Shown: one piece after another, positions 34,499 through 43,434 of the stretch | Layout: the number at the start of each line of letters is the position of its first letter | How positions within the stretch are numbered: position 1 is the first letter of the stretch | From: Bog-473 sp963782415 | Lineage (GTDB): Bacteria; Actinomycetota; Acidimicrobiia; Acidimicrobiales; RAAP-2 | Direction of reading: 5' to 3' | DNA length: 64,000 nt | NCBI GenBank assembly: GCA_963782415.1 | Contig: CAWAJT010000006.1 | Location: forward strand, 1 to 64,000 | The notes under the pieces: model-generated | What the model was told of the DNA's origin: nothing | Databases searched by the model: none | What the model saw: only the letters and a program-made list of their open reading frames with translations | Translations under genes and position numbers: made by a program

Positions 34499-36139
34499 TT
34501 AGGTGACGGCGTCGAGGTCGAGCAGGTGGGGCTCGCGGCCGTCCGCCCGCTCGAGCGCCGCGGTGATCAACTCGCGGAACAAGGGGTGGGCACGATCGGG
34601 CCGGCTCTTGAACTCCGGGTGGGCCTGGGTGGCCACCCAGTAGGGGTGTTCGGCCAGCTCGACGAACTCGACGAGGCGGCCATCGGGCGAGATCCCCGAA
34701 CAGATGAGGCCGACGGCCTCGAGGTTCTTCTTGTACCGGTTGTTGAACTCGAAGCGGTGGCGATGCCGCTCGGTCACCCCGAGGGTCCCGTAGGCCCGGG
34801 CCACCTTCGAGTCGGCCAGCAGTGCCGCCTGGTACGAACCGAGGCGCATGGTGCCGCCCTTGTCGGTCACCTCCGCCTGGTCGGGCATCAGGTCGATCAC
34901 CATGTGCGGGGAGAGGCTGTCGAACTCGCGAGAGTTGGCCCGCTCCAGGCCGGCCTCGTCGCGGGCGACCGAGATCACCATCACGTGCAGGCCCAGACAC
35001 AGGCCGAGGCACGGGATGCCGTGTCTCCGCGTGTACCCGGCGGCGGCGACCATGCCCTCGATCCCGCGCTCTCCGAAGCCGCCCGGGATGACGACGGCGT
35101 CGAGCCCGCGCAGCTGGTCGGTCTTGAGCAGGCCGGGCACGTGCTCGGCGTCGATCCACTCGAGCTCGACCTGCGCGCCGTGGTGGAAGCCGGCGTGGCG
35201 CAAGGCTTCCACCACGGACATGTAGGCATCGGGCATGTTCACGTACTTGCCGACGATTCCCACCTTGACCCGTCGTGAGAGCGACTCGACCCGGTTGAGG
35301 AGCGTCTCCCACTGGGAGATGTCGATCGGGTGCGCCGCCTCGTCGATGCCGAGCGTGCGGCACACGTAGGAATCGAGTCCCTGCTCGTGGAGGACGAGCG
35401 GAATTTCGTAGATGCTCGGCGCGTCGACGGCGGAGACGACGGCGTCAATGGCCACGTCGCACTGCAGGGAGATCTTGCGCTTGAGGCCCTCGGAGATCGG
35501 CTTGTCGCTGCGGCAGACGATCACGTCGGGTTGGATACCGCGGCTACGCAGTTCCGTGACCGAGTGCTGGGTGGGCTTCGTCTTCTGCTCGCCCGACACG
35601 AGGTAGGGCACCAGCGTGAGGTGGACGTAGCAGACGTTGTCCCGGCCGATGTCCCGGCGAAATTGCCGAATTGCCTCAATGAACGGGACGATCTCGATGT
35701 CGCCGACGGTGCCGCCGATCTCGACGATGACAATGTCGACGTCCTCGTCGGCCAGGCGCTTGATCCGATCCTTGATCTCGTCGGTAACATGCGGGATGAC
35801 CTGCACGGTGCGGCCGAGGAAGTCACCGCGCCGCTCCTTCTCGATGACGGAGCGGTAGACGCCGCCGGTCGTCGTGTTCGACCGCTTCGAGAGGTTCTCG
35901 TCGATGAAGCGCTCGTAGTGCCCGAGGTCGAGGTCGGTCTCGCCGCCGTCCTCGGTGACGAAGACCTCGCCGTGCTCCCCGGGGTTCATGGTGCCAGGGT
36001 CGACGTTGATGTACGGGTCGAGCTTGCACATGGTCACCCGGAGGCCACGGCACTTGAGCAGCCGGCCCAGCGAAGAGGCGGTGAGACCCTTCCCGAGCGA
36101 GCTCGAGACACCGCCGGTGACGAAGATGAACTTGCTCAC
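34499..36139 (-). CDS. pyrG: CTP synthase
   Basis: A 546-residue amidotransferase that converts UTP to CTP with glutamine and ATP. The synthetase domain starts KFIFVTGGVSSSLGKGLTAS (P-loop) with MCKLDPYINVDPGTM and the GGTVGDIE motif. The glutaminase domain carries PGGFGERGIEGM and the nucleophile in PCLGLCLGLHVM; the catalytic His-Glu is in THPEF-type QAHPEFKSRP. Start GTG at 36139 agrees with the conserved opening; longer starts lack support. It is 84 bases after recN and three before the nudix gene. Confidence 0.95.
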   Translation of the reverse strand: MSKFIFVTGGVSSSLGKGLTASSLGRLLKCRGLRVTMCKLDPYINVDPGTMNPGEHGEVFVTEDGGETDLDLGHYERFIDENLSKRSNTTTGGVYRSVIEKERRGDFLGRTVQVIPHVTDEIKDRIKRLADEDVDIVIVEIGGTVGDIEIVPFIEAIRQFRRDIGRDNVCYVHLTLVPYLVSGEQKTKPTQHSVTELRSRGIQPDVIVCRSDKPISEGLKRKISLQCDVAIDAVVSAVDAPSIYEIPLVLHEQGLDSYVCRTLGIDEAAHPIDISQWETLLNRVESLSRRVKVGIVGKYVNMPDAYMSVVEALRHAGFHHGAQVELEWIDAEHVPGLLKTDQLRGLDAVVIPGGFGERGIEGMVAAAGYTRRHGIPCLGLCLGLHVMVISVARDEAGLERANSREFDSLSPHMVIDLMPDQAEVTDKGGTMRLGSYQAALLADSKVARAYGTLGVTERHRHRFEFNNRYKKNLEAVGLICSGISPDGRLVEFVELAEHPYWVATQAHPEFKSRPDRAHPLFRELITAALERADGREPHLLDLDAVT

Positions 36140-36223
36140 GCCGCCTTCGGCACGCAGAGGATCAAGTCCGCGTGATGGGTGCACCCGACCACGATAATCG
36201 ACGGCCGGGGAAGGCGCGGTGGA

Positions 36224-37822
36224 CTACCGGCCATGCGGCACGCCGAGGAGCTCGCGGGCATGGGCGCGGGCGGCAGTGCTGTCAGGGTGTCCCGAGAGCA
36301 TCCGGGACAGCTCGGTGACGCGGTCCTCGCCCTGTACCGCGGTGGCCGTCGTGGCCGTCCGTCCACGGGCGGCGCGCTTGACCACGCTGACGTGTGCATC
36401 GGCCTGGGAGGCCACCTGGGCGAGGTGGGTGACCACGAGGACCTGACGGTCGCCGCCCACTTCGGAAAGGGCCTGGCCGAGGGCCAGAGCGGCCGCCCCG
36501 CCGACCCCGGCGTCGACTTCGTCGAACACCATCGTCTGGGGCCCGCCGAGCCCGACCAGGCGGATGGCCAGCATGGCGCGGGCGAGCTCGCCGCCCGACG
36601 CGGCACGGGCGAGGGGCTGCATCGCCTCGCCGACGTTGGCGCCGAGGAGGAGCTCCACGGGCTCCCCCGTCCCCTCTGGCGCCACCCGGACGTCGAGCCG
36701 GGCGCCCGCCATGGCCAGCGCGCCCAGGCGTTCGCCCACGAGGTCGGCGAACGAGCCGGCGGCCTGGGAACGGACGGTGCGCACGGCCGCCTCGGCCTCG
36801 ACCAGCTCGGCGCGGCGGACCTCGCGCTCGGCCTGGAGGCGGGCGGCCTCGCCTTCGGCGTCTTCGAGGGCCACCAGGCGGGCGGCACCCTCGGTGCCGT
36901 AGGCCATGACGGCTCCGAGATCCTCGCCGTACTTCCGTCGCAACTCCGCCAGTAGGCGGCGGCGCTCCTGCACGTCGACGAGCCGTTGGGGATCGTCCTC
37001 CCACCCCTCGACCTCGTCGCGCAGCGTACGCGCCACATCGGACAGCTCGACGGCGGCGGCGAGCAGGCGGCCGTGGTAGCTCTCGAACGCCTCGCGCCCC
37101 GCCAGCAGGGTGCCGGCCTGGCCGAGCAGGTCCAGGACCCCGCCGTCGCCGCCGGGATCCAAGCGGTCAAGCGCCTCGAGCGCCGCATCGCGGTAGGCGG
37201 CCGCGTCGGCCAGGCGGTCCTCTTCGAGGCGGAGTGACGACTCCTCGTCGGGGTCCTCGAGGTGGGCGGCCGCGATCTCCTCGACCTGGTAGCGCAGGAC
37301 GTCGGCCTCGCGGGCACGTTGCTGGGCGTCGCCTCCCAGCGCCGCCAGCCCCTCGTCGATCGCCTGCATCTGGCTCCGGATCGCCCGCACACGGCTGAGG
37401 TCGGTGCCTGCGAAGGCGTCGAGGACGTTGCGCTGCGCGCTGGGTGTGACGAGGGCGCGGTGCTCGTGCTGTCCGTGGATCTCCACCAGCTCGGCGGCCG
37501 CCTCGCCGAGGGACGCCAGCGACGCCATGCGGCCGTCGACCCAGGCCCGGGAACGGCCCTCGGCCGGCACCGACCGGGTCAGGATCACTTCGCGCTCGTC
37601 CGTGCCCTCCGCCACGACGAACCGGGCCTCGACCAGGGCCTCGGTGGCGCCGGCACGCACCATGCCCGGGTCGGCGCGCCCGCCCAGAACCAGCTGGAGC
37701 GCCTCGACCACGAGTGTCTTGCCGGCACCCGTCTCGCCGGTCAGGACCGTCATCCCGGGGCCGAAGGTCAAGGTGAGGTCCTCGATGACCCCGAGGTCGC
37801 GGACGTGGAGGTCGGTCAGCAC
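36224..37822 (-). CDS. recN: DNA repair protein RecN
   Basis: An SMC-like ATPase of 532 residues involved in double-strand-break repair. Walker A is VLTGETGAGKTLVVEAL near residue 27; Q-loop region VEIHGQHEHRAL; a coiled-coil centre (residues ~150-340) rich in Ala, Glu and Arg; signature LARAASGGELARAMLAIRL and Walker B TMVFDEVDAGVGG at the C-terminal side. It lies between nadK and pyrG, the usual tlyA-nadK-recN order. Confidence 0.94.
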   Translation of the reverse strand: MLTDLHVRDLGVIEDLTLTFGPGMTVLTGETGAGKTLVVEALQLVLGGRADPGMVRAGATEALVEARFVVAEGTDEREVILTRSVPAEGRSRAWVDGRMASLASLGEAAAELVEIHGQHEHRALVTPSAQRNVLDAFAGTDLSRVRAIRSQMQAIDEGLAALGGDAQQRAREADVLRYQVEEIAAAHLEDPDEESSLRLEEDRLADAAAYRDAALEALDRLDPGGDGGVLDLLGQAGTLLAGREAFESYHGRLLAAAVELSDVARTLRDEVEGWEDDPQRLVDVQERRRLLAELRRKYGEDLGAVMAYGTEGAARLVALEDAEGEAARLQAEREVRRAELVEAEAAVRTVRSQAAGSFADLVGERLGALAMAGARLDVRVAPEGTGEPVELLLGANVGEAMQPLARAASGGELARAMLAIRLVGLGGPQTMVFDEVDAGVGGAAALALGQALSEVGGDRQVLVVTHLAQVASQADAHVSVVKRAARGRTATTATAVQGEDRVTELSRMLSGHPDSTAARAHARELLGVPHGR

Positions 37823-37841
37823 GGCATGGCGGCCAGTTGGG

Positions 37842-38711
37842 TCACGCGTCGCGATCCGCCAACAGCCGGAAGCGGAGGATGCCGCCGAAGGTCTGGGGCT
37901 CGTTGCGTACGACGCGCACGGGGCGCTCGGCCACCGTGCAGGTGACGGTGTCGCCCGGCTGCAACCGCCCGATCTCCTGGCCGTCTATCACGAGCACCCC
38001 GGCCCGGTCGGGGGCGATCTGCACGGTGACCTCCTGGTCCTCGGTGAGCACGAGGCTGCGATCGAGGGAGAAGTGAGGAGCGACCGGCGTCACGACCATG
38101 GCGCGCAGGGTCGGCGCCAGAATGGGGCCGCCGGCCGACAGGTTGTAGGCGGTCGACCCGGTCGGGGTGGCCACGATGAGGCCGTCGGCCGAATAGGTCA
38201 GCGCCTCCTCGCCGTCGACCGTGGTGGCCAGGCGGACGGTGTGGCCGAAGTCGATCTTCTCGATCACCACCTCGTTGAGCGCCAGCTCGGCCCGGATGCC
38301 ATCGCCGAGTGAACGGTCCGATATCGCCACGTCGAGCGCGCAGCGTGACTCGATGATCGCCTTGCCCTCGAAGACCTTTGTCAGCGCGCCGCGCACCTGG
38401 TCGGGCAGCAAGTCGGGCAGGTAGCCGAGACGGCCGAAGTTCACCCCGAGCACGGGGACGTCCACGGTGGCGGCAAGACGGACGACGCGCAGGAACGTGC
38501 CGTCCCCTCCCATGCTGACGGCCACGGTCGTCCCCGAGAAATCGACGTCGTCGAGCTCGACGTCGCTTCCCGCCTCGCAGACGCGGTCGGGACCGCTGAA
38601 TTGCAGGATCCGGGCCACGTCGCCCCGCTCGGTCAGCCAACTCGCGGTGTCGGTGGCCAGCGCCAGCGCGTCGGGGCGCTCGGGATGCACGAGGAAGGTG
38701 ACGGTCGCCAT
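37842..38711 (-). CDS. nadK: NAD kinase
   Basis: This enzyme phosphorylates NAD to NADP. It has 289 residues. The GGDGT motif is in AVSMGGDGTFLRVVR near residue 70, the NE motif in LALNEVVIEK, and the substrate loop in IVATPTGSTAYNLSAGGPI. All are intact. The gene follows tlyA by 13 bases and precedes recN by 19, forming a compact operon. Confidence 0.94.
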   Translation of the reverse strand: MATVTFLVHPERPDALALATDTASWLTERGDVARILQFSGPDRVCEAGSDVELDDVDFSGTTVAVSMGGDGTFLRVVRLAATVDVPVLGVNFGRLGYLPDLLPDQVRGALTKVFEGKAIIESRCALDVAISDRSLGDGIRAELALNEVVIEKIDFGHTVRLATTVDGEEALTYSADGLIVATPTGSTAYNLSAGGPILAPTLRAMVVTPVAPHFSLDRSLVLTEDQEVTVQIAPDRAGVLVIDGQEIGRLQPGDTVTCTVAERPVRVVRNEPQTFGGILRFRLLADRDA

Positions 38712-38724
38712 CGGCGAGAGTGGC

Positions 38725-39585
38725 TCAGCCGGCCGGCGCGGTCGGAGGAGGGGGTCCGTCCGCCTCCGACACGGCGGCGCGGAACAGGGCGGCGGCGTCC
38801 CCGGCTTCGTTGCCGTGCCCGCCCTTGCGCACGTGCACGAGGAACTCGACGTTGCCGGCCGAGCCGGTCAAAGGGGAAGCCATCGCTCCCATGATGCCTG
38901 TTCCCGCCTCACGGAGTGCGGACGCCACGCCTTCGAGCGCGCCCAGCCAGAGGGCGGGGTCCCGGATGACGCCCTTGCCGCGGGAGACTGCGGCCCGGCC
39001 GGTCTCGAACTGGGGCTTGACCAGCAGGACGAGGTCGGCGTCGGCGGCCGCCAGCGGGCCGGTCAGGGCGGGCACCACGCTGCGCAGCGAAATGAAGGAG
39101 AGGTCGGCCACCACGAGCGGGCAGGGCTCGAAACCCGGGGCGGCCGCCTGCAGGTCCGGGAGGGTGAGCGTCCGCACGTTCATGCGCTCCAAGACGGTCA
39201 CCCGGGCATTCTGGCGCAGCGTCGGATGCAGCTGGCCATGGCCCACATCGACGGCGTACACGTGGGCGGCCCCGTGCTGGAGGAGACAGTCGGTGAACCC
39301 GCCGGTCGAGGCGCCGGCATCGAGGGCGGACCGATCCGTGACTGGAATGCTGAAGCGCTCCAGCGCCGCCTCGAGTTTCAGGCCCCCGCGGCCCACGAAC
39401 GGCGACGGCGGCCCGAGCAGCACAATGGGTTCATCCGGTGCGACCAGGCGCGCCCCCTTCTCGGCCGGTGCGCCCGCCACGAGGACAGCCCCGGCGGCGA
39501 CCGCCGCCTGGGCCTCCTGGCGGGACTCGACGAGGCCTCGGCGCACGAGCTCGGCATCGAGCCGGCGGCGGGCCCCGCTGGTCAG
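38725..39585 (-). CDS. tlyA: TlyA-type 16S/23S rRNA 2'-O-methyltransferase
   Basis: An S4 domain at the N-terminus (RRLDAELVRRGLVESRQEAQ) is followed by a FtsJ-like SAM methyltransferase domain (ALDAGASTGGFTDCLLQHGA, YAVDVGHGQLHPTLRQ, VVADLSFISLRSVVPAL, LLVKPQFETGR). Catalytic Lys-Asp-Lys-Glu positions are consistent. TlyA methylates ribosomal RNA and affects capreomycin sensitivity in mycobacteria. No ATG, GTG or TTG precedes the S4 domain closely; CTG 39585 overlaps the upstream stop (CTGA) and may be the start, with GTG 39546 as alternative. Linked to nadK and recN, as usual. Confidence 0.88.
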   Translation of the reverse strand: MTSGARRRLDAELVRRGLVESRQEAQAAVAAGAVLVAGAPAEKGARLVAPDEPIVLLGPPSPFVGRGGLKLEAALERFSIPVTDRSALDAGASTGGFTDCLLQHGAAHVYAVDVGHGQLHPTLRQNARVTVLERMNVRTLTLPDLQAAAPGFEPCPLVVADLSFISLRSVVPALTGPLAAADADLVLLVKPQFETGRAAVSRGKGVIRDPALWLGALEGVASALREAGTGIMGAMASPLTGSAGNVEFLVHVRKGGHGNEAGDAAALFRAAVSEADGPPPPTAPAG

Positions 39586-40103
39586 CTGGCGGCCTTCTTG
39601 GTGGCCGGGTCGCCGCCGGCGGAGGCCGACGGGAAGCCCGGGATGTTCTGGATGCCGGGGAGGTTCGGGAGGCTCGTCGGAGCCACCTTGACGGCGGCGT
39701 CGCGAGCCCGGGTGGCGGTCTCGGTCGCACTCTGGGTTGCCTTCGCCGTCACGTCCTTGGCGGCCTTCGGTCCGGCGTGCGACGTGACGGTGCTCGTGGC
39801 GCTGTGTCCGGCCTTGGCCGACTTCTTGAGGAGCTCGGCGACCTGGGCGGCCACGTTCTCGAGGGACGTAGCGTCGAAGCGCTCGAGCTGGGTGGCCACC
39901 TCTTGGCGTACCAACCCGAGGACGTGCTCGCTGGACGTGCGGCTCCGCTCGACGACGGTGTCGACCCATTCCTGTGCGTGGCTGCGCTGGATATCCCCGG
40001 CGTTCACCAGCTCTCGCACGATCTCCTCCGCCCGGCCGCGGCTGACCTGCCCGAGGACAGTTCCCGCATCGAGGTATTTGCGTATGCGCTCATTCGATCC
40101 CAT
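39582..40103 (-). CDS. Phasin-like coiled-coil protein
   Basis: A 173-residue soluble protein. Residues 1-110 are mostly helical, with an amphipathic region (EWVDTVVERSRTSSEHVLG); the rest is Ala/Thr/Lys rich (KDVTAKATQSATETATRARD) and resembles the tails of polyhydroxyalkanoate granule-associated phasins. The true role is unproven, and a conserved actinobacterial hypothetical is the alternative. Upstream a TATACT box ends only eight bases before the ATG, so the mRNA is likely leaderless. It lies between the HAD gene and tlyA. Confidence 0.6.
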   Translation of the reverse strand: MGSNERIRKYLDAGTVLGQVSRGRAEEIVRELVNAGDIQRSHAQEWVDTVVERSRTSSEHVLGLVRQEVATQLERFDATSLENVAAQVAELLKKSAKAGHSATSTVTSHAGPKAAKDVTAKATQSATETATRARDAAVKVAPTSLPNLPGIQNIPGFPSASAGGDPATKKAAS

Positions 40104-40111
40104 TTCACAAG

Positions 40112-40146
40112 AGTATACAAAGTGCTAGCTGGTGGCAAGCACTTTG
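40112..40146 (-). promoter_or_regulatory. Promoter with embedded inverted repeat ahead of the phasin-like gene
   Basis: On the minus strand TTGCCA (40133-40138) and TATACT (40112-40117) form a candidate -35/-10 pair separated by 15 bases. A perfect 9-bp inverted repeat, CAAAGTGCT and AGCACTTTG with an 11-base spacer (40118-40146), covers the -35 and spacer. It could be an operator for a dimeric repressor or a weak hairpin. It is not the CIRCE element, whose half-sites are in the opposite order. Confidence 0.45.
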
Positions 40147-40147
40147 T

Positions 40148-40927
40148 TCATCCGTTGTCAATCGCCTGCTCAACGAGGGCATGCAGGTCCGGTGCCACCG
40201 CCGCCGCGCCGGCATTCTCGGGGACGTCGCCCCGGCGCGTCACGCCCGACAGCACCAGCGCGAAGGGGATGCCGAGCTGGGCGGCCAGGGCGCCGTCGGT
40301 GTCGGGGCGGTCCCCCACCAGGGCCCGGAGCTCCCCCTCGGCGACCAACGCGCCGATGGCGTCAGCGGTCGGCTGGTGGGGCTTGCCGGCGATCTCGGGT
40401 GTGGCCCCCGAGGCCGTGGCGACGGCAGCCAGAATGGATCCGGCGCCCGGCACGAGGCCGTCGGGCGTCGGATACGTGGCATCGCTGTTCGTGGCGATGA
40501 GTCGCGCGCCATTGCGTACCGTGGTCGCTGCCTCGGCGACGGTGTCGTAGGTGAAGGTGCGCGTGAGCCCCACCACGACGGCGTCGGCCGGCCCCCGGGG
40601 CACCACGGTCACGCCCCGGCGACCCAGCGCCTCGATGACCCCGTCCTCGGCCACGACGAACGCCGAGGTACCCGGGGCGAGCATGCCGGCGGCGACGTCG
40701 GCCGAACCGAGAACGTCGGCATCGTCCGCCGTGATGCCGCAGTGGCCGAGCTGCTGGTGCAGTTGGGCTCGGGTCGGTGCGGAGTTGTTGGTGGCGAACA
40801 GCACGCGGATGCCAGCGCCGCGCAGCCGGGCCACGGCCTCGTCCACCCCGGCGATGGGCTGTCCGGTGAGCCAGACCACACCATCGAGGTCGAGGACCCA
40901 GGTCCCCCCGGGTGTCGGCGGCCACAT
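40148..40927 (-). CDS. HAD-family phosphatase, NagD/p-nitrophenylphosphatase subgroup
   Basis: A 259-residue HAD-IIA hydrolase. Motif I is VLDLDGVVWL with the nucleophile Asp, motif II is LFATNNSAPTRAQL, and the Lys and final Asp motifs are IAGKPHQPTADAI and ALVGDRPDTDGALA. The cap domain is the C2 type. Members dephosphorylate sugar phosphates or glycerol phosphate. It is the first gene of the tlyA-nadK-recN-pyrG operon direction and diverges from the bPH-like gene. Confidence 0.9.
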   Translation of the reverse strand: MWPPTPGGTWVLDLDGVVWLTGQPIAGVDEAVARLRGAGIRVLFATNNSAPTRAQLHQQLGHCGITADDADVLGSADVAAGMLAPGTSAFVVAEDGVIEALGRRGVTVVPRGPADAVVVGLTRTFTYDTVAEAATTVRNGARLIATNSDATYPTPDGLVPGAGSILAAVATASGATPEIAGKPHQPTADAIGALVAEGELRALVGDRPDTDGALAAQLGIPFALVLSGVTRRGDVPENAGAAAVAPDLHALVEQAIDNG

Positions 40928-40964
40928 GCCGCTGAGGCTAACCGGCTCCCTAGACTCGGCCGGC

Positions 40965-41321
40965 GTGGCCGACCTTGAGGTTCACGGCGGTGAGCTGGTG
41001 CTCCACATGCGTGCTCTCGAAAAGGCCGAGGGCTTGCACGGCGACATCCGAGTGCCGCTCGCCGCGGTCAGCGCGGTGCGCTCCGTCGAGGATCCGTGGC
41101 CCGAGCTCCGCGGTCTGCGTGCGCCGGGTACCGGGGTTCCTGACGTCGTCGCCGTCGGCACCCGCCGGGGCAGCTTCGGCAAGGACTTCGCCGCGGTCCA
41201 CGGCACGGGTCCCGCCGTTGTCGTTGAACTCGAGGGTGCCGAATTCGGGCGCCTGGTCGTCACCGCCGACGACGCGGCGGCTCGGGCAAGGCGGATTGAC
41301 GAGGCACGGGGGCGGACCTGA
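40965..41321 (+). CDS. Conserved actinobacterial bPH-like protein
   Basis: A 118-residue soluble protein starting GTG with VADLEVHGGELVLHM. The pattern (VPLAAVSAVRSVEDPW, LRAPGTGVPDVVAVGTRRG, FGKDFAAVHGTGPAVVVELEG) resembles bacterial PH-like domains. I do not know the function. It sits between the divergent HAD gene and the CBS-domain gene. Confidence 0.7.
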   Translation: MADLEVHGGELVLHMRALEKAEGLHGDIRVPLAAVSAVRSVEDPWPELRGLRAPGTGVPDVVAVGTRRGSFGKDFAAVHGTGPAVVVELEGAEFGRLVVTADDAAARARRIDEARGRT

Positions 41322-41414
41322 CGCTCCGCCGGTGTATCGGGAGCCTGACGGTTATCGGTCCGACGTCTGTCGGAGTACCCGGAGCCTGCCGGCATCAGCC
41401 TGTTGGCTGCGGGC

Positions 41415-41816
41415 TCAGTCGTCGGCCCAGGGCGGCCTGAAGCTGACGGAGCAGGCGGCCTCGCGACGTGTGACCCAACCGACGACGCGCTCCCCCTCCA
41501 CCACGGGGAGCTCTGTGCGTTCGTGGCGGCACATCAAGGCGAGGGCCTCCTCGAGCGTGATGTCGACATCGAGGGCCACGGCATCCCCGTCGCCGGCGAA
41601 CTCGACCAGGCTGACCGTACGAGGGTCACGACCCGGGGCGACAACCTTGGCCACGAGGGCGCGGTTGCTCACCGCACCGGCGAGGCTCCCGTCACTCTGA
41701 CAGAGCGGGACCGTCTCCTCAACGAGGGTGGCCAGCAATGTGGCGGCGTCGGCCGCCGTCTCTGTGGTGCGGAGGACCCGCAAGTCCCCGTGCATGACCT
41801 CGCGGACGGTTCTCAT
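41415..41816 (-). CDS. Tandem CBS-domain protein
   Basis: A 133-residue protein with two CBS motifs (residues ~5-55 and ~75-125), each with the helix-sheet pattern ending in GDGDAVALD and ELPVVEGERVVGWVTRRE. CBS pairs bind adenosyl nucleotides and act as energy sensors or regulators of other proteins. The ATG at 41816 is preferred because AGGAGG lies about 8 bases upstream. The partner is unknown. Confidence 0.82.
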   Translation of the reverse strand: MRTVREVMHGDLRVLRTTETAADAATLLATLVEETVPLCQSDGSLAGAVSNRALVAKVVAPGRDPRTVSLVEFAGDGDAVALDVDITLEEALALMCRHERTELPVVEGERVVGWVTRREAACSVSFRPPWADD

Positions 41817-41929
41817 GGCGAACCTCCTGTTGCTCACACAGTCCGGCCGTGCCGCCGGCACCACTCCACCTTCGCGCCGGCGTGCCGTGGCGGCAACGGG
41901 TCAACGCCACGAGTTGTCGGAACGACGCG

Positions 41930-42871
41930 TTACGAGGCTTTGCGCCGGGCGACAGTCTTGGGTCGTGCTGCGGTCTTGGTCGCCTTGGACGCCTTCTTGG
42001 CCGCGGCGCGCTTGGCCGTCGCCCGTTTGCTCGACGAGGTGCTCTTGGTGCTCTTGGTGTTCTTGGTGCCCTTGGACTCCGCGTCCGGACGGGCGGCCGC
42101 AGCGATGCTGGCGTTGAGCGCCTCCATCAGGTCGACGACCTTGGCCGCGGGCTCGGGACCTTCTTGCAACACGATCTCGTGCCCGTTGCGCTTCTCTTCG
42201 ATCAGAGCCTCGACCTTCTCGCGATGCGTGTCGTGGAAACGCTCCGGGTCCCACTCGCTCTCCATCGACTCAATCAGGAGCTGCGCCATGGAGAGCTCGC
42301 GGTCGGTGACATCGCCGGTCTCGGGGAGATCGAGGTCGCGTCCCGGGGCGCGTACCTCGTCGGAAAAGTACATCGTGTGCAGAGCCAGTGCGTCGTCCTC
42401 GGGACGGATGGCCACGAGGTATTCCTTGTTACGCATGACCAAGGTGGCAATGGCGACGCGCCCGGCCTCGGCCATGGCGCGGCGAAGCAGCGCGTAGGCC
42501 TTGTCCGCACCGGCGCCCTCGGGGGCCAGGTAGTAGCTCGAGCGGAAGAAGACCGGGTCGATGTCGGCCAGACCGACGAAATCGGAGATCTCGATCTGAC
42601 GGGTCTTCTTGGGCTCGGCCGACTCGAGCTCCTCCTCGGTGAGGATCACGTATTCGCCGCCGCCGAGGTCGAATCCACGCACGATCTTGTCCTGGGGGAC
42701 CTCTTCTCCCGTCCGCTCGTTGACCTTCTTGTAGCGAATCCGGTCGGAAGTCCCTTCCTCGAACTGGTTGAAGTGAATGCTCTTGTCCGACGTGGCCGGA
42801 TACAGGCCCACGGGGATGTTCACCAGGCCGAAACTCAGGGCCCCCTTCCAGATCGTGCGTGGCACGTCCAC
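41930..42871 (-). CDS. ku: Non-homologous end joining protein Ku
   Basis: Bacterial Ku, 313 residues, binds DNA double-strand ends and recruits LigD. The conserved opening RTIWKGALSFGLVNIPVGLY is followed by RYKKVNERTGEEV and the ring domain with HTMYFSDEVR, AQLLIESM and EALNASI. The C-terminal 60 residues are Lys/Ala/Thr rich (TKSTKSTSSSKRATAKRAAA), as in actinobacterial Ku where the tail binds DNA. I chose the GTG at 42871 (product MDVPRTIWKG). No LigD gene is in this window. Confidence 0.92.
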   Translation of the reverse strand: MDVPRTIWKGALSFGLVNIPVGLYPATSDKSIHFNQFEEGTSDRIRYKKVNERTGEEVPQDKIVRGFDLGGGEYVILTEEELESAEPKKTRQIEISDFVGLADIDPVFFRSSYYLAPEGAGADKAYALLRRAMAEAGRVAIATLVMRNKEYLVAIRPEDDALALHTMYFSDEVRAPGRDLDLPETGDVTDRELSMAQLLIESMESEWDPERFHDTHREKVEALIEEKRNGHEIVLQEGPEPAAKVVDLMEALNASIAAAARPDAESKGTKNTKSTKSTSSSKRATAKRAAAKKASKATKTAARPKTVARRKAS

Positions 42872-42931
42872 CAAAATACCAGTCCAGAGCAGGTCCACCA
42901 CCTTGTTACAGCCGTTCGTCACACTGAGCCC

Positions 42932-43318
42932 ATGGTGAAGGAGGCTCCGACCGGCTTCGGTCCCGCCCTGCTCAGCGGGCTGGCGGAACTGGGCCCCGTC
43001 GATCTCTTCTCCGGCGACCTCTCGCTTGAGCTGGGCATTTCCGTGTGGCTACGCACGAGCGAGACCTCGCTTCTGGAGGCACGTTCATCGCTGCTCGAGA
43101 TCCGCCGGGTCATCCTGGGCGTCTGCGAACTGGACCCGGCCACGGAGCCGGTCCCGATGGTGGGCCGGTCCCCCCGCTCGGACGTCTTGAACCTGGTCAG
43201 CTACATCTCGGACCTGCTGCGTCGAGCGTCGGCAGGCCCCGGCCGCGATCTCGCATCCATTGTGCGGTCGGTCGTGGCGGCACTCCCCGAGCCTGAAGTC
43301 GAGGCCGTCGGGGCCTAG
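42932..43318 (+). CDS. Hypothetical protein divergent from ku
   Basis: A 128-residue soluble protein (SGLAELGPVDLFSGDLSLEL, then LRTSETSLLEARSSLLEIRR and two helices). I do not recognise the family. Codon use is normal for the backbone, and it is separated from ku by only 60 bases in divergent arrangement, so a shared promoter region is possible. Confidence 0.5.
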   Translation: MVKEAPTGFGPALLSGLAELGPVDLFSGDLSLELGISVWLRTSETSLLEARSSLLEIRRVILGVCELDPATEPVPMVGRSPRSDVLNLVSYISDLLRRASAGPGRDLASIVRSVVAALPEPEVEAVGA

Positions 43319-43434
43319 CTCCTCGCACTGCCGCGTGGACTCGTGCGCGCTGTGCGGACGTGTTGCTCGCACGGTGGTGCGGAGGTCCGCGACAGCCGGG
43401 ACGCTTGACCTCGATCTCCTGCCGGAGCGTCGCC

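Noticed and set aside
31703..37945. Several long plus-strand open frames over the pyrG-recN operon
   Set aside because: They mirror pyrG, recN, xer, nudix and M50 on the other strand and have no recognisable motifs; typical of high-GC DNA.
40118..40146. CIRCE heat-shock operator
   Set aside because: The half-sites are in the reverse order and the spacer is 11 instead of 9 bases.
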